Source of the DNA: an uncultured Spartobacteria bacterium
GTDB lineage: Bacteria > Verrucomicrobiota > Verrucomicrobiia > Chthoniobacterales > Terrimicrobiaceae
DNA: 28,405 nt
Direction of reading: 5' to 3'
Assembly: GCA_937960895.1 (NCBI GenBank)
Contig: CALCJD010000067.1
Coordinates: 1 to 28,405 of the forward strand
Shown here: positions 1 to 7,508 of the stretch, piece by piece
How the letters are laid out: the number at the start of each line of letters is the position of its first letter
Position numbering within the stretch: the first letter of the stretch is position 1
Translations under genes and position numbers: made by a program
Notes under the pieces: generated by a model
Seen by the model: only the letters and a program-made list of their open reading frames with translations
Told to the model about the DNA's origin: nothing
The model's database searches: none

Positions 1-813
1 ATTCTCGACGAAATTCTGCACGATGTGCGCACAGAACTGGAAGCCGCCCGCGCCCGGCGTCCGCTGGCGGAAATCCGCCGCATGGTGGTCGACGCGGAAC
101 CGCCCCGCGGATTCGACTCCGCCCTGGCCCGCGGATTTTGCCTGATTGCGGAGGTCAAGGAACGCTCCCCCAGCGTGGGACCGATGCGGCCGGAGAATGT
201 GGCCGACGCGCTTCCGGCCTATGAGGAATCGCCGGTTGTGGCGGCAGTTTCCGTGCTGACCAATGCCATGCACTTCGGTATGGACATCGAACGCCTCGCC
301 GCCGCCAAGACCGTGGTGTCGAAGCCCGTGCTGCGGAAGGATTTCATCCTGGACGAATACCAGATCCGCGAGGCGCGCGCCTTCGGGGCGGACGCCGTCC
401 TGCTCATGGCCAACGTGCTCGATCGGTCCCGGTTGCAGGGGTTCTACGATCTGACGCGGGAACTCGGCATGGAGGCTCTCTTTGAGGTGCACACGGCCGA
501 CGAATTGGATCTGCTTCCCGCCGACGCGCGCGTCGTGGGTATCAACAGCCGGAAATTCAAGACGACCTCGGGATTTGTGGGGGCCTCCGGCGCGTCGGAA
601 AAGGATTTCAGCCTCGATTATTCCGCCTTTGACCTGGCGGACAAACTGCCCTCCGCCGCCCTCAAGGTCGCGGAAAGCGGCATTTCGCCGTCCAATCTCG
701 ACACGGTGCGGGAAAAGTTTCACGCCGTGCTGGTTGGCACGTCGCTGTTGCGGGATCCGCGCGGCTTGCGGGCCTGTCTCGGGGAATTCGAGGAGGCGGT
801 CCGAAGCAGATAG
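1..813 (+). CDS. trpC: Indole-3-glycerol phosphate synthase, 5' end cut by the window
   Basis: TrpC closes the indole ring of tryptophan, converting carboxyphenylamino-deoxyribulose phosphate to indole-3-glycerol phosphate. The reading frame is open from base 1 and its first codons (ILDEIL) match the usual TrpC N-terminus, so the true start lies just left of the window; the GTG at 25 is internal. TIM-barrel landmarks are visible: the AEVKERSPS strand with catalytic Glu and Lys, the VLRKDFILDEYQI segment with the catalytic Lys, ALFEVH with a catalytic Glu, VGINSRKF where most homologues have GINNR, and VAESGIS. After GINSRKF there is an extra Gly/Ser-rich stretch of about a dozen residues before the next helix, while the active-site Asn is kept. 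No other trp gene is visible. The next gene starts within about 75 bases on the same strand, so co-transcription is possible. Confidence 0.93.
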   Translation: MLDEILHDVRTELEAARARRPLAEIRRMVVDAEPPRGFDSALARGFCLIAEVKERSPSVGPMRPENVADALPAYEESPVVAAVSVLTNAMHFGMDIERLAAAKTVVSKPVLRKDFILDEYQIREARAFGADAVLLMANVLDRSRLQGFYDLTRELGMEALFEVHTADELDLLPADARVVGINSRKFKTTSGFVGASGASEKDFSLDYSAFDLADKLPSAALKVAESGISPSNLDTVREKFHAVLVGTSLLRDPRGLRACLGEFEEAVRSR

Positions 814-885
814 GGACGCCCGTTGAAGCACGGGAGGCCGTTGTTCCTCCTTGTGATTTTCCGCCCGCTCCGGCAGAAGATCGCC

Positions 886-1836
886 GTGGCCGATTCCATC
901 ATCCAGGTCGAAAATCTCGAGAGGGACTTCGGGAACGTGAAGGCGGTCCGGGGGGTCTCCTTCGAGATCGAACGCGGCAAGGTGGTGGGTTTCATCGGCG
1001 CGAATGGCGCGGGAAAAACCACCACCATGCGCATGATGGTGACGCTGGACATTCCGACGGCCGGTTCGATCCGTATCGACGGCCGGGATGTCGTGGACGA
1101 ACCCGCGGAGGCCCGCCGTCGCGTCGGCTGGATGCCCGATGCCTACGGCACCTACGACAACATGACGGTGTTCGAATACCTCGACTTCTACGGGCGGGCG
1201 TTCGGCTACAAGGGTGCGGAGCGCCGCCGCCGCGTGGAGGAGGTCATGGAATTCACCGATCTCACGGAAATTGCCGACCGTCCGATGGACACCCTTTCCA
1301 AGGGAATGGGGCAGCGCCTCTGCCTGGGCCGCACGCTCATTCACGACCCCGACGTGCTGGTGCTGGATGAACCGGCGGCCGGCCTCGATCCCAAGGCGCG
1401 CATCGAATTCAAGAACCTCGTCCGTCTCCTGGCCGGTCAGGGCAAGACGATCTTCCTCAGCTCCCACATTCTCTCCGAGCTCGGGGAGATGTGCGACCAT
1501 CTGCTTTTCATCGACGGCGGGCGCATTGTGCACCAGGGAACCACGGAAAGCCTTACCCGGGATCACACCGTCGAAGCCCTCGTGGAGATCCGCGTGCACG
1601 GGGATCCGGAGGCGCTTTATGCCTGGATTGCCCGGGCGCCGGGTCTGGAGATTGCCGACCGGCTGAAAAATGGTGCCCGGGTGCGCGTGGCCGACGCCGG
1701 GAACGAATGCCTGGCCGGGCTCCTGCGAACGCTGGTTCGGGAGGGACTGGCGGTGACCGCGTTTTTCAAGCTCGAACGACGCCTCGAGGAGGCGTTTGTG
1801 GACATGCTGAAGTCCAAACCTCCGCCGATTCCGTAG
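886..1836 (+). CDS. ABC-2 type exporter, ATP-binding subunit
   Basis: Cytoplasmic ATPase of an ABC-2 type export system, about 316 residues from the GTG at 886. A TTG at 823 or GTG at 853 would add an N-terminus that lies before the conserved start of the fold (IIQVENLERDFG), so 886 is preferred. From 886: Walker A GANGAGKTT at residues 38-46, a Q-loop region reading GWMPDAYGTYDNMT (the usual Gln is absent), signature LSKGMGQR near 137-144, Walker B VLVLDEP near 157-163 and an H-loop LSSHIL. The C-terminal 100 residues form the accessory domain common in NatA/CcmA-like ATPases and end in LERRLEEAFVDML. The permease gene follows six bases downstream, so the two form one transporter. The substrate cannot be told from sequence. 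Confidence 0.9.
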   Translation: MADSIIQVENLERDFGNVKAVRGVSFEIERGKVVGFIGANGAGKTTTMRMMVTLDIPTAGSIRIDGRDVVDEPAEARRRVGWMPDAYGTYDNMTVFEYLDFYGRAFGYKGAERRRRVEEVMEFTDLTEIADRPMDTLSKGMGQRLCLGRTLIHDPDVLVLDEPAAGLDPKARIEFKNLVRLLAGQGKTIFLSSHILSELGEMCDHLLFIDGGRIVHQGTTESLTRDHTVEALVEIRVHGDPEALYAWIARAPGLEIADRLKNGARVRVADAGNECLAGLLRTLVREGLAVTAFFKLERRLEEAFVDMLKSKPPPIP

Positions 1837-1842
1837 TCGCCC

Positions 1843-3276
1843 ATGGCCTCCTTCGCCGCACCATCCGATTTTGCCGACTGGCTCAGCCCCATGCTCGTGA
1901 AGGAGCTCCGACAGGGCGTCCGGTCCAGGGTGTTCATGACGGCCTTCTACCTCACGCAGGGGTTTATGATCCTGTGTGTGATTTTCAGCCTGGTCGCCGC
2001 GGGCGACGGGCAGAACCGTTCCGCCTTCGGGTTTCTCACCGGGCTGTTTTGGTTCCTGATCGGTGTGCCGTTGATTCTTCTCATGCCCCTCCGCGGCTTT
2101 GGTGCGCTGTATGGGGAAATCAAGAACGGCACGCTGGAGCTGGTTTTTCTGACGCGGTTGTCCGCGCTGCGCATTGCCGCGGGCAAGTGGATGGCCCTGA
2201 TGGTGCAGACGCTTCTGCTGGTGTGTTCGGTGCTGCCCTACGTGCTGCTGCGGTATTTCCTCGGCGGGGTCAATGTGGTCGACGACCTGCAAAACCTCGT
2301 TTTCCTTCTGTTCATCAGCGGAATGCTCACCGCCGTCACCGTCGCGGTTTCCCCCTACGAATCGCGGATCCTGCGCGCCTTTTTCAGCGTCGGGAGCATT
2401 TTGGCGGTCGTCGTTCTGATTCCGGTGGTGGTCAACCTGCTGGTGATGTCCCGGACGGGCGGGGCCTTCCGTTCCGCAACGTCGATGGGTCTGGTCTGGG
2501 CGGGGGCGGTTCTTTTTGTCCCGGCCTTCATATTTCTGTGCCTGGAAATTGCCGCCTCCCGCATTGCCCCGCCGGCGGAAAATCATGCCCTGACGAAACG
2601 GCTGATCGGCCTTTATTTTCTGCCGGCGGCCGCGGTGTGGGTTTTCCTGGGGGCGAGTTTTTCGGTGGCGGCGGGTCTGGCCATGCTGTGTCTGGCCGTG
2701 GTGATCATCGACGCCCTGGCCGAGCCCCATCAGTTCGTCCGCTCGACCCGCCGGGCCTTTCTCCGATGGGGAAGAATCGGACAACCGGCCGCGTTGATGC
2801 TGACTCCGGGCTGGGTTTCGGCCTCCTGGTTTTTGCTGCCGCTTGCCCTCCTGGGCGGCGGGTTGCTTTGGCTGCAAGGTCAGGCGGCGGAGACCAAGGA
2901 GGTTTTGAAATGTGTGGCATTTCTGGGAGGTCTGATTTTTCCGGCGGCGCTGATCCGCCTTTTTGCGCCCGGCACCAGGTTTTTCCTGGCGATCTACCTC
3001 GCCCTGCAATTTTTCTTTGTCGTGTTGACCGTGCTGGTGGCCATGATGGGCAGTTTTTCCCGGGAATCCCTCGTTCTGGCGCTCACCCCGATCCCCACTT
3101 GCACATTCCTCATGGGGGTCTTCAACTCCCACGAGTATTCCCAGCACGTCTCCGGCATTCTCGGTGTGACGATGGCGATCACCCTGGGGTCGCTGGGCAT
3201 TCTGCTTGCGCGGACCATCACGCCGCTGCGTGACATTCGCCGGGCGCTGAGCCAGACTCCACGGCAGGATGTCTGA
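1843..3276 (+). CDS. ABC-2 type exporter, membrane subunit
   Basis: Polytopic membrane protein of 477 residues that pairs with the ATPase just upstream. The N-terminus is amphipathic and basic (SPMLVKELRQGVRSR), as is usual before the first membrane helix of ABC-2 permeases. About ten to twelve hydrophobic segments follow, for example MTAFYLTQGFMILCVIF, FLIGVPLILLMPL and AVVVLIPVVVNLLVM. A GEIKNGTLELVFLTRLSALRIAAGKW segment matches the cytoplasmic coupling region conserved in these permeases (a longer one is avoided here; key residues are the Gly-Thr-Leu-Glu run near residue 95). The ATG at 1843 is six bases after the ATPase stop and has no obvious Shine-Dalgarno. Its stop overlaps the start of ruvB by eight bases, which suggests translational coupling across functionally unrelated genes. 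Confidence 0.85.
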   Translation: MASFAAPSDFADWLSPMLVKELRQGVRSRVFMTAFYLTQGFMILCVIFSLVAAGDGQNRSAFGFLTGLFWFLIGVPLILLMPLRGFGALYGEIKNGTLELVFLTRLSALRIAAGKWMALMVQTLLLVCSVLPYVLLRYFLGGVNVVDDLQNLVFLLFISGMLTAVTVAVSPYESRILRAFFSVGSILAVVVLIPVVVNLLVMSRTGGAFRSATSMGLVWAGAVLFVPAFIFLCLEIAASRIAPPAENHALTKRLIGLYFLPAAAVWVFLGASFSVAAGLAMLCLAVVIIDALAEPHQFVRSTRRAFLRWGRIGQPAALMLTPGWVSASWFLLPLALLGGGLLWLQGQAAETKEVLKCVAFLGGLIFPAALIRLFAPGTRFFLAIYLALQFFFVVLTVLVAMMGSFSRESLVLALTPIPTCTFLMGVFNSHEYSQHVSGILGVTMAITLGSLGILLARTITPLRDIRRALSQTPRQDV

Positions 3277-4291
3277 GTTTACGTTGCCTTCCGAAGACAC
3301 GCCGGACACGGCGTTCGATGTTTCATTGCGCCCGCCGCTTTTTGAGGAATTCACGGGCCAGGAAAAAACCGTCGAGCGGCTGCAGTTGCTGGTGGATGCT
3401 GCGCGGCAGCGGGGGGAGGCGCTCCAGCACATCCTGCTGAGCGGTCCTCCCGGCCTTGGCAAGACGACGCTTGCCTACATCATCGGCAATGCCATGGGGG
3501 TCGAGGTGAAAAGCACCAGCGGGCCGATGATCGAAAAGGCGGGGGATCTGGCCGGCTTCCTCACCAACATGGAACGCGGAGGGGTGCTCTTCATCGACGA
3601 GATCCACCGCCTCCAGCCGGCCATCGAGGAATACCTCTATCCGGCCATGGAGGATTTCAAGCTCGACATCGTGATCGACCAGGGACCGAGCGCGCGCAGC
3701 GTGCGCCTCAACCTGGCCCGGTTCACCCTCGTCGGTGCCACCACCCGCGCGGGCATGATCAGCGCCCCGCTCCGCTCCCGCTTCGGCATGACCTGCCGGC
3801 TGGATTATTATGACGCGCAGCACCTGCAATCGATCGTGACGCGCAGCGCGGGCCTGTTGGGCGTGACGATTGAACCCGAGGGCGCCCTGGAAATCGGACG
3901 CCGGTCCCGGGGCACGCCGCGCATCGCGAACAATCTCCTCCGCTGGGTGCGTGATTACGCGCAGGTGCGCGGGTCCGGAGTGATCACCGCCGAGGTCGCC
4001 CGAAAGGCCCTGGCCATGCTCGAGATCGACGAGGATGGGTTCGACGAGATGGACAAACGGATCATCGAGGGAATCATCTCCCTCTTTAACGGAGGTCCGG
4101 TCGGACTGAATTCCCTCGCCGTCGCCATCGGCGAGGAGGCGGGCACGCTCGAGGAGGTTCACGAGCCCTATCTCATCATGCAGGGCTACATCAAACGCAC
4201 CCCCCAGGGCCGCGTCGCGCTGCCGCGGGCCTACCGGAAAATCGGCCTCGAACCGCCGAAAAACGCGTCCCAGGCGGATTTGTTCGACTGA
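3269..4291 (+). CDS. ruvB: Holliday junction branch-migration ATPase RuvB
   Basis: RuvB is the AAA+ hexameric motor that, with RuvA, drives branch migration of Holliday junctions during recombinational repair. The 340-residue length is typical. Walker A GPPGLGKTT lies at residues 59-67, Walker B LFIDEIHRL near 107-115, sensor 1 GATTRAG follows, the APLRSRFG segment matches the arginine-finger region, and sensor 2 is RGTPRIANNLLRW. The C-terminal winged-helix domain is present, with the conserved GPVGLNSLA and EPYLIMQGY(I) stretches. The ATG at 3269 overlaps the preceding permease stop (ATGTCTGA), so it probably belongs to the same transcript. ruvA and ruvC are not in the window. The gene ends at an intrinsic terminator at 4326-4352. 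Confidence 0.97.
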   Translation: MSEFTLPSEDTPDTAFDVSLRPPLFEEFTGQEKTVERLQLLVDAARQRGEALQHILLSGPPGLGKTTLAYIIGNAMGVEVKSTSGPMIEKAGDLAGFLTNMERGGVLFIDEIHRLQPAIEEYLYPAMEDFKLDIVIDQGPSARSVRLNLARFTLVGATTRAGMISAPLRSRFGMTCRLDYYDAQHLQSIVTRSAGLLGVTIEPEGALEIGRRSRGTPRIANNLLRWVRDYAQVRGSGVITAEVARKALAMLEIDEDGFDEMDKRIIEGIISLFNGGPVGLNSLAVAIGEEAGTLEEVHEPYLIMQGYIKRTPQGRVALPRAYRKIGLEPPKNASQADLFD

Positions 4292-4325
4292 AAATCCCGG
4301 ACCGCACCGGAAGAGGGGAAGAATC

Positions 4326-4352
4326 CCGCCGTCGCGCGGCGGTTTGCTTTTT
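4326..4352 (+). terminator. Intrinsic terminator after ruvB
   Basis: A stem of CCGCCG and CGGCGG with a five-base loop (4326-4342) is followed by TTTGCTTTTT (4343-4352). It lies 35 bases after the ruvB stop and faces the convergent phosphofructokinase gene. Confidence 0.75.
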
Positions 4353-4385
4353 GCCGGCGAAGGGGGGGCAGCTCCCCTCCGCCGG

Positions 4386-4413
4386 GGAAAACGTTTGCGG
4401 TTCGTCGAACCGC
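4386..4413 (-). terminator. Probable terminator of the phosphofructokinase gene
   Basis: A perfect seven-base stem GCGGTTC/GAACCGC with a three-base loop spans 4397-4413. It begins seven bases past the minus-strand stop codon. On the minus strand it is followed by AAACGTTTTCCCC, so the U-run is short and slightly displaced; a plausible but not strong terminator. Confidence 0.5.
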
Positions 4414-4420
4414 CCTCCCG

Positions 4421-5740
4421 TCAATAAAAGCGGGGCGGCTGACCGGTGGATTCCAGCACGGAGAGCCAGAGGTCTCCGCCGGGATCGACGGTGCGGCGGG
4501 CGGAGGTGGCCACGGCGACGGGCAGGTGGATGTAGCTGCTGTGCCAGCGGGCGACGACCAGGCCGGTCTTGCCGGCCATCGCGGCGTGGACCGCCGCCTG
4601 ACCCAGACGCATGCAGTAGATGCGGTCCTGAGGCGACGCCGGCACGCTGCGGATCATGTAGCTCGGATCAATGTATTTGAGGTTCAGATCCGTCTTCTTT
4701 TCCTTGAAGTAGTTTTCGATCCGGCCCTTGAGGAAGACGCCGATGTCCCCGAGCTTCTTGTTGCCGGAGGCATCCGTTCCACCGTCGGTTTCCATCAGTT
4801 CCTGACCGGCGCCCTCGGCCACGATCACCACGGCATGTCCGCGGTGGACCACGCGCCTGTAGAGGTATTCAAGGAGACCGTTGGGACCGTCCAGGACAAA
4901 GGGCACCTCGGGAATGAGCACGCAGTTGGCCTCGCCGCTGGCGATGGCGGCGGAGGAGGCGATGAAGCCGGAATGACGGCCCATCAGTTTGACCAGACCG
5001 ACACCGTGCCGCGAACTCCGGGCTTCGGTGTGCGCGGCGTTGATGGCTTCGACCGCGGCGGCGCAGGCCGTTTCATAGCCGAAGCTCTTGTCCATGTAGA
5101 TCATGTCGTTGTCGATCGTCTTCGGCACGCCGACCACGACCATGTTCAATCCGCGGCGCCGGGCCTCCTCGTCGATCGCCTTGCCGCCGCGCTGGGTGCC
5201 GTCCCCGCCGATGACAAAAAGCAGGTTGACCTTGAGTTCCTCCAGCCGGTCCACCATGCGCCCGACATCCTGGGGTCCGCGCGAAGTGCCGATGGCGGTG
5301 CCGCCGAAGGTGTGGATGTTGCTGACGTATTCGGGAGTGAGATGGCAGATGGGATGGCCGTAGTCGGGAATCAGGCCCTCGTAGCCGTAGGGAATGCCGT
5401 AAATGCGTTGGACGCCGTAGCGGTAATACGCCTGCAGGACGATGGCGCGGATGACATCATTGAGCCCCGGGCAGAGGCCGCCGCAGGTGACAATGGCCGC
5501 AACGGTGGAGCGGGGGTCGAAGTAGATTTTCCGGCGCGGTCCCGCCGCTTCGAAACACAGCGGCTCGGTGTCCTTTTTGAGTGTTTCCCGCAGGCCGGCC
5601 AGAGTGTGATCCACCAACACGCGAGCATCGTCACTGTAGAACGTGTGGGTACCGCATTCGGTAAAATGCTGTTCGAGCGGGGAAACGATCGAACGGATCC
5701 CAAGTGAACGGATGGCAAGAGTTTCCGGTGTCAGTTCCAT
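4421..5740 (-). CDS. 6-phosphofructokinase, plant-type (ATP-PFK-like group)
   Basis: Phosphorylates fructose 6-phosphate to fructose 1,6-bisphosphate, the committed step of glycolysis. The 439-residue product starts at the ATG at 5740, preceded on the minus strand by AGGGAAAGGG; the frame stays open further upstream but without homology. Motifs: GGLCPGLN at 87-94, GGDGTQRGG at 178-186, VPKTIDND at 205-212 (catalytic Asp 210) and KLMGRHSGFIA. Gly181 takes the position that is Gly104 in the E. coli enzyme (ATP type; Asp in PPi enzymes), while Lys207 takes the position of Gly124 (Lys in PPi enzymes). The Gly/Lys combination is known from ATP-using plant and trypanosome enzymes, so ATP is the likely phosphoryl donor, though PPi use cannot be excluded. 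It is divergent from the DUF6504-like gene at 5900. Confidence 0.92.
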   Translation of the reverse strand: MELTPETLAIRSLGIRSIVSPLEQHFTECGTHTFYSDDARVLVDHTLAGLRETLKKDTEPLCFEAAGPRRKIYFDPRSTVAAIVTCGGLCPGLNDVIRAIVLQAYYRYGVQRIYGIPYGYEGLIPDYGHPICHLTPEYVSNIHTFGGTAIGTSRGPQDVGRMVDRLEELKVNLLFVIGGDGTQRGGKAIDEEARRRGLNMVVVGVPKTIDNDMIYMDKSFGYETACAAAVEAINAAHTEARSSRHGVGLVKLMGRHSGFIASSAAIASGEANCVLIPEVPFVLDGPNGLLEYLYRRVVHRGHAVVIVAEGAGQELMETDGGTDASGNKKLGDIGVFLKGRIENYFKEKKTDLNLKYIDPSYMIRSVPASPQDRIYCMRLGQAAVHAAMAGKTGLVVARWHSSYIHLPVAVATSARRTVDPGGDLWLSVLESTGQPPRFY

Positions 5741-5820
5741 GTCAAAAAATCCCTTTCCCTCTTTCCTCGCACAGATGACCCTACACGTGCCAATTCTTTT
5801 TCCCTTTTTGCGTCCAAATC

Positions 5821-5832
5821 GGCGCATGCGCC
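5821..5832. repeat. 12-base perfect palindrome between divergent genes
   Basis: GGCGCATGCGCC lies in the 159-base divergent spacer between the phosphofructokinase start (5740) and the gene at 5900. Two TTTTGTG copies follow within 25 bases. It could be an operator for either gene, but short GC palindromes also arise by chance in GC-rich DNA. Confidence 0.25.
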
Positions 5833-5899
5833 CGGTTTTGTGTCGATTTTGTGCGCCCGCCGTTGGGGGGTCTGACCATCCTGTGCTACGCTGCGGACA

Positions 5900-6211
5900 A
5901 TGTCTGTATTTTTTGTCAGTGAAGCCTTGGTTCCGGGGGAGGCCGCGTTTGACACGCGGGCCATGGCCCGCGGCGAACCGGGTCTGCCCCGGAAATTCCG
6001 CTGGCGGGACCGGGAGCTGACCGTCACCGAGGTGCTGGAGAGCTGGAGGGAGTATGGCGACTGCCGCCACGGGAGCGGCGAGCGGTATCTGCGCCGGCAC
6101 GGCTTTCGGGTTCGCACCGTGGACGGACTCGTGCTCCATCTCGCCTTCCAGCGGAGTTTCGGGCGGTCGCGCGCCGCGGCGCACTGGTGGTTGCGGCGCA
6201 TCGAGCAATGA
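5900..6211 (+). CDS. Small DUF6504-like protein of unknown function
   Basis: A 103-residue soluble, basic protein with no signal peptide or membrane segment. It begins with a short strand (MSVFFVSEAL), followed by KFRWRDRELTVTEVLESWREY, and then YLRRHGFRVRT-DG, a hydrophobic strand and a WWLRRIE end. This 'F-W-R--V---L--W--Y / FRV-T-DG / WWL--IE' layout resembles DUF6504 proteins, several of which sit beside DNA-repair polymerase genes in actinobacteria; that link is recalled, not computed. The ATG at 5900 is the first in frame and no clear ribosome-binding site precedes it. Its stop overlaps the next gene's start in an ATGA, so the three genes from 5900 to 7366 look like one operon. Function unknown. 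Confidence 0.65.
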   Translation: MSVFFVSEALVPGEAAFDTRAMARGEPGLPRKFRWRDRELTVTEVLESWREYGDCRHGSGERYLRRHGFRVRTVDGLVLHLAFQRSFGRSRAAAHWWLRRIEQ

Positions 6212-6768
6212 AACGGCCCGCCCCCTCGATTCGCACCCTGTCCCAGGCGCGGGCCTTCGTCCGCCGCAAGGGATTGGTGGGCATTTTTTCCAACAACGAC
6301 GGTGCCATGCCCTGCCTGTGGGATGTGGTGGACCTGCCGCACCGTCGGCCGGGGGAAAAGGGCTGGGGACCGAAAATCACCGCGATCTGGACCTGGAAAA
6401 ACGAACTGCCCGCCCGCTGGCCGGAGGAGATTTTTTACGGCAAGATTCCCGGCGGCCTGGCCGTTCTCATGAGCATGGAACGGCTGAAAACGCACTACCG
6501 CGAACATCATGTTCCGCTCCACAAATGCAGTCCCCTCGCCCGGAAGATCGCCGACCTGCTGCGCTTCGATCCCGCCACCACCACCGCCCTCCGCCGCGCC
6601 CTGGACATGACCCGGAAACCCGAAAAGTCCCGCTTTGATCGGGCGCTGCAGGAACTGCAGGTCACGCTCAACATCGCCCGCCGCAACAGCCTCGGGGACA
6701 AAAACGACACCTGGGTCCTCTTCCGCGAACAGCATCTCGACATCGTTCTTGCCGCCGAAAATGAATGA
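6208..6768 (+). CDS. AlkZ-related protein (winged-helix, glycosylase-like family)
   Basis: About 186 residues from the ATG at 6208, which overlaps the upstream stop as ATGA; a GTG at 6187 is an alternative start. The N-terminus (RTLSQARAFVRRKGLVGIFS) is followed by the blocks PCLWDVVDLP, KGWGPKITAIWTWKNELPAR, EEIFYGKIPGG and VLMSMERL, then a C-terminal part (SRFDRALQELQVTLNIARR) that looks like a winged-helix element. I recognise these blocks as the AlkZ-related family, distantly related to the interstrand-crosslink DNA glycosylases AlkZ/YcaQ. The catalytic QxQ/QxD loop of true AlkZ enzymes is not obvious, so glycosylase activity should not be assumed. Its neighbours are a DUF6504-like gene and an HD phosphohydrolase, with overlaps on both sides, consistent with a nucleic-acid or nucleotide maintenance role (inference). 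Confidence 0.6.
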   Translation: MKRPAPSIRTLSQARAFVRRKGLVGIFSNNDGAMPCLWDVVDLPHRRPGEKGWGPKITAIWTWKNELPARWPEEIFYGKIPGGLAVLMSMERLKTHYREHHVPLHKCSPLARKIADLLRFDPATTTALRRALDMTRKPEKSRFDRALQELQVTLNIARRNSLGDKNDTWVLFREQHLDIVLAAENE

Positions 6769-7366
6769 CCGTTTCGAACGCCAGCTGGCCTTCATCCTCG
6801 AAGCCGACCGCCTGAAGGAAATTCAGCGCCGGTCCTATCTCATCTCCGGTTCCCGGGTGGAAAATTCCGCCGAGCACAGCTGGCACCTGGCGCTCAATGC
6901 GCTGATCCTTTCCGAATACGCCAACACCGGCCTCGACACCTTCCGGGTGCTGCGCATGCTGCTTGTCCACGACCTGGTGGAAATCGATGCCGGGGACACA
7001 TTTTGTTACGACGCCGAGGGAAATGCCACCAAGGCGGCCCGCGAACAGGCGGCCGCCGACCGCCTGTTCGGCCTGCTGCCGGAAGACCAGGGTACGGAGT
7101 TGCGCGCGCTCTGGGAGGAATTCGAGGCGGGGGCGACGCCCGAGGCCCGCTTTGCCGCTGCCATGGACCGTCTCATGCCCGTGCTCCACAATTTGAAAAA
7201 CCGGGGACGCGGCTGGAGGGAGCATGTCGTGAGCCCCGCGCAGGTGCTCGCCCGCAATGCTCTCATCGCCGAGGGCAGCGAAACGCTGTGGGCGTGGGTG
7301 AAAGGGGAGCTGGATCGGGCCTTTGCCGGGGGGCTGCTGGACCGGGAGCCGGGCGAGGGGTCCTGA
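6761..7366 (+). CDS. HD-domain phosphohydrolase, YfbR/HDDC2-like 5'-deoxynucleotidase
   Basis: A 201-residue all-helical HD-domain protein starting at the ATG at 6761, eight bases inside the preceding gene. Metal-binding residues fit the YfbR/HDDC2 group: His39 in SAEHSWHLA, His70-Asp71 in LLVHDLVEIDAGD, the Glu74/Asp76 pair just after, and Asp136 in AAAMDRLMPVLHN. Members hydrolyse (deoxy)nucleoside 5'-monophosphates using a divalent metal. The open frame reaches up to 6635 but that extension lies inside the neighbouring gene and has no homology. The position at the end of a tightly overlapping three-gene operon suggests a nucleotide-pool or repair connection. The C-terminal tail after residue 185 is Gly/Glu-rich and probably disordered. 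Confidence 0.85.
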   Translation: MNDRFERQLAFILEADRLKEIQRRSYLISGSRVENSAEHSWHLALNALILSEYANTGLDTFRVLRMLLVHDLVEIDAGDTFCYDAEGNATKAAREQAAADRLFGLLPEDQGTELRALWEEFEAGATPEARFAAAMDRLMPVLHNLKNRGRGWREHVVSPAQVLARNALIAEGSETLWAWVKGELDRAFAGGLLDREPGEGS

Positions 7367-7456
7367 CCGCCACACGGAAGCGGGAGCTCCCTCCGAGGGC
7401 GCCCGGATGGGCACCGGAATTTTTGTTCGGACGCCGGAGGTTCGCGCCGCGGCCCG

Positions 7457-7495
7457 AAAAGAAAAAGGCGCCCGGGGGGGGATTCCCGGGACGCC
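7457..7495 (-). terminator. Strong intrinsic terminator of the alpha-mannosidase gene
   Basis: On the minus strand GGCG(T)CCCGGG pairs with CCCGGGCGCC (7467-7495, one bulged base) and is followed directly by TTTTTCTTTT (7466-7457). It starts 14 bases after the stop codon at 7509. The convergent HD gene ends at 7366 and may read into the same stem from the other side, but no U-run serves that direction. Confidence 0.8.
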
Positions 7496-7508
7496 CGAAC
7501 GTTGAATT

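Noticed and set aside
1491..3233. A 580-codon plus-strand frame across the ABC ATPase and permease genes
   Set aside because: Pro/Gly/Arg-rich shadow of two well-supported genes in another frame.
5741..6208. Upstream extension of the phosphofructokinase frame to 6208
   Set aside because: It has no homology, overlaps the divergent gene at 5900, and a good ribosome-binding site marks the start at 5740.
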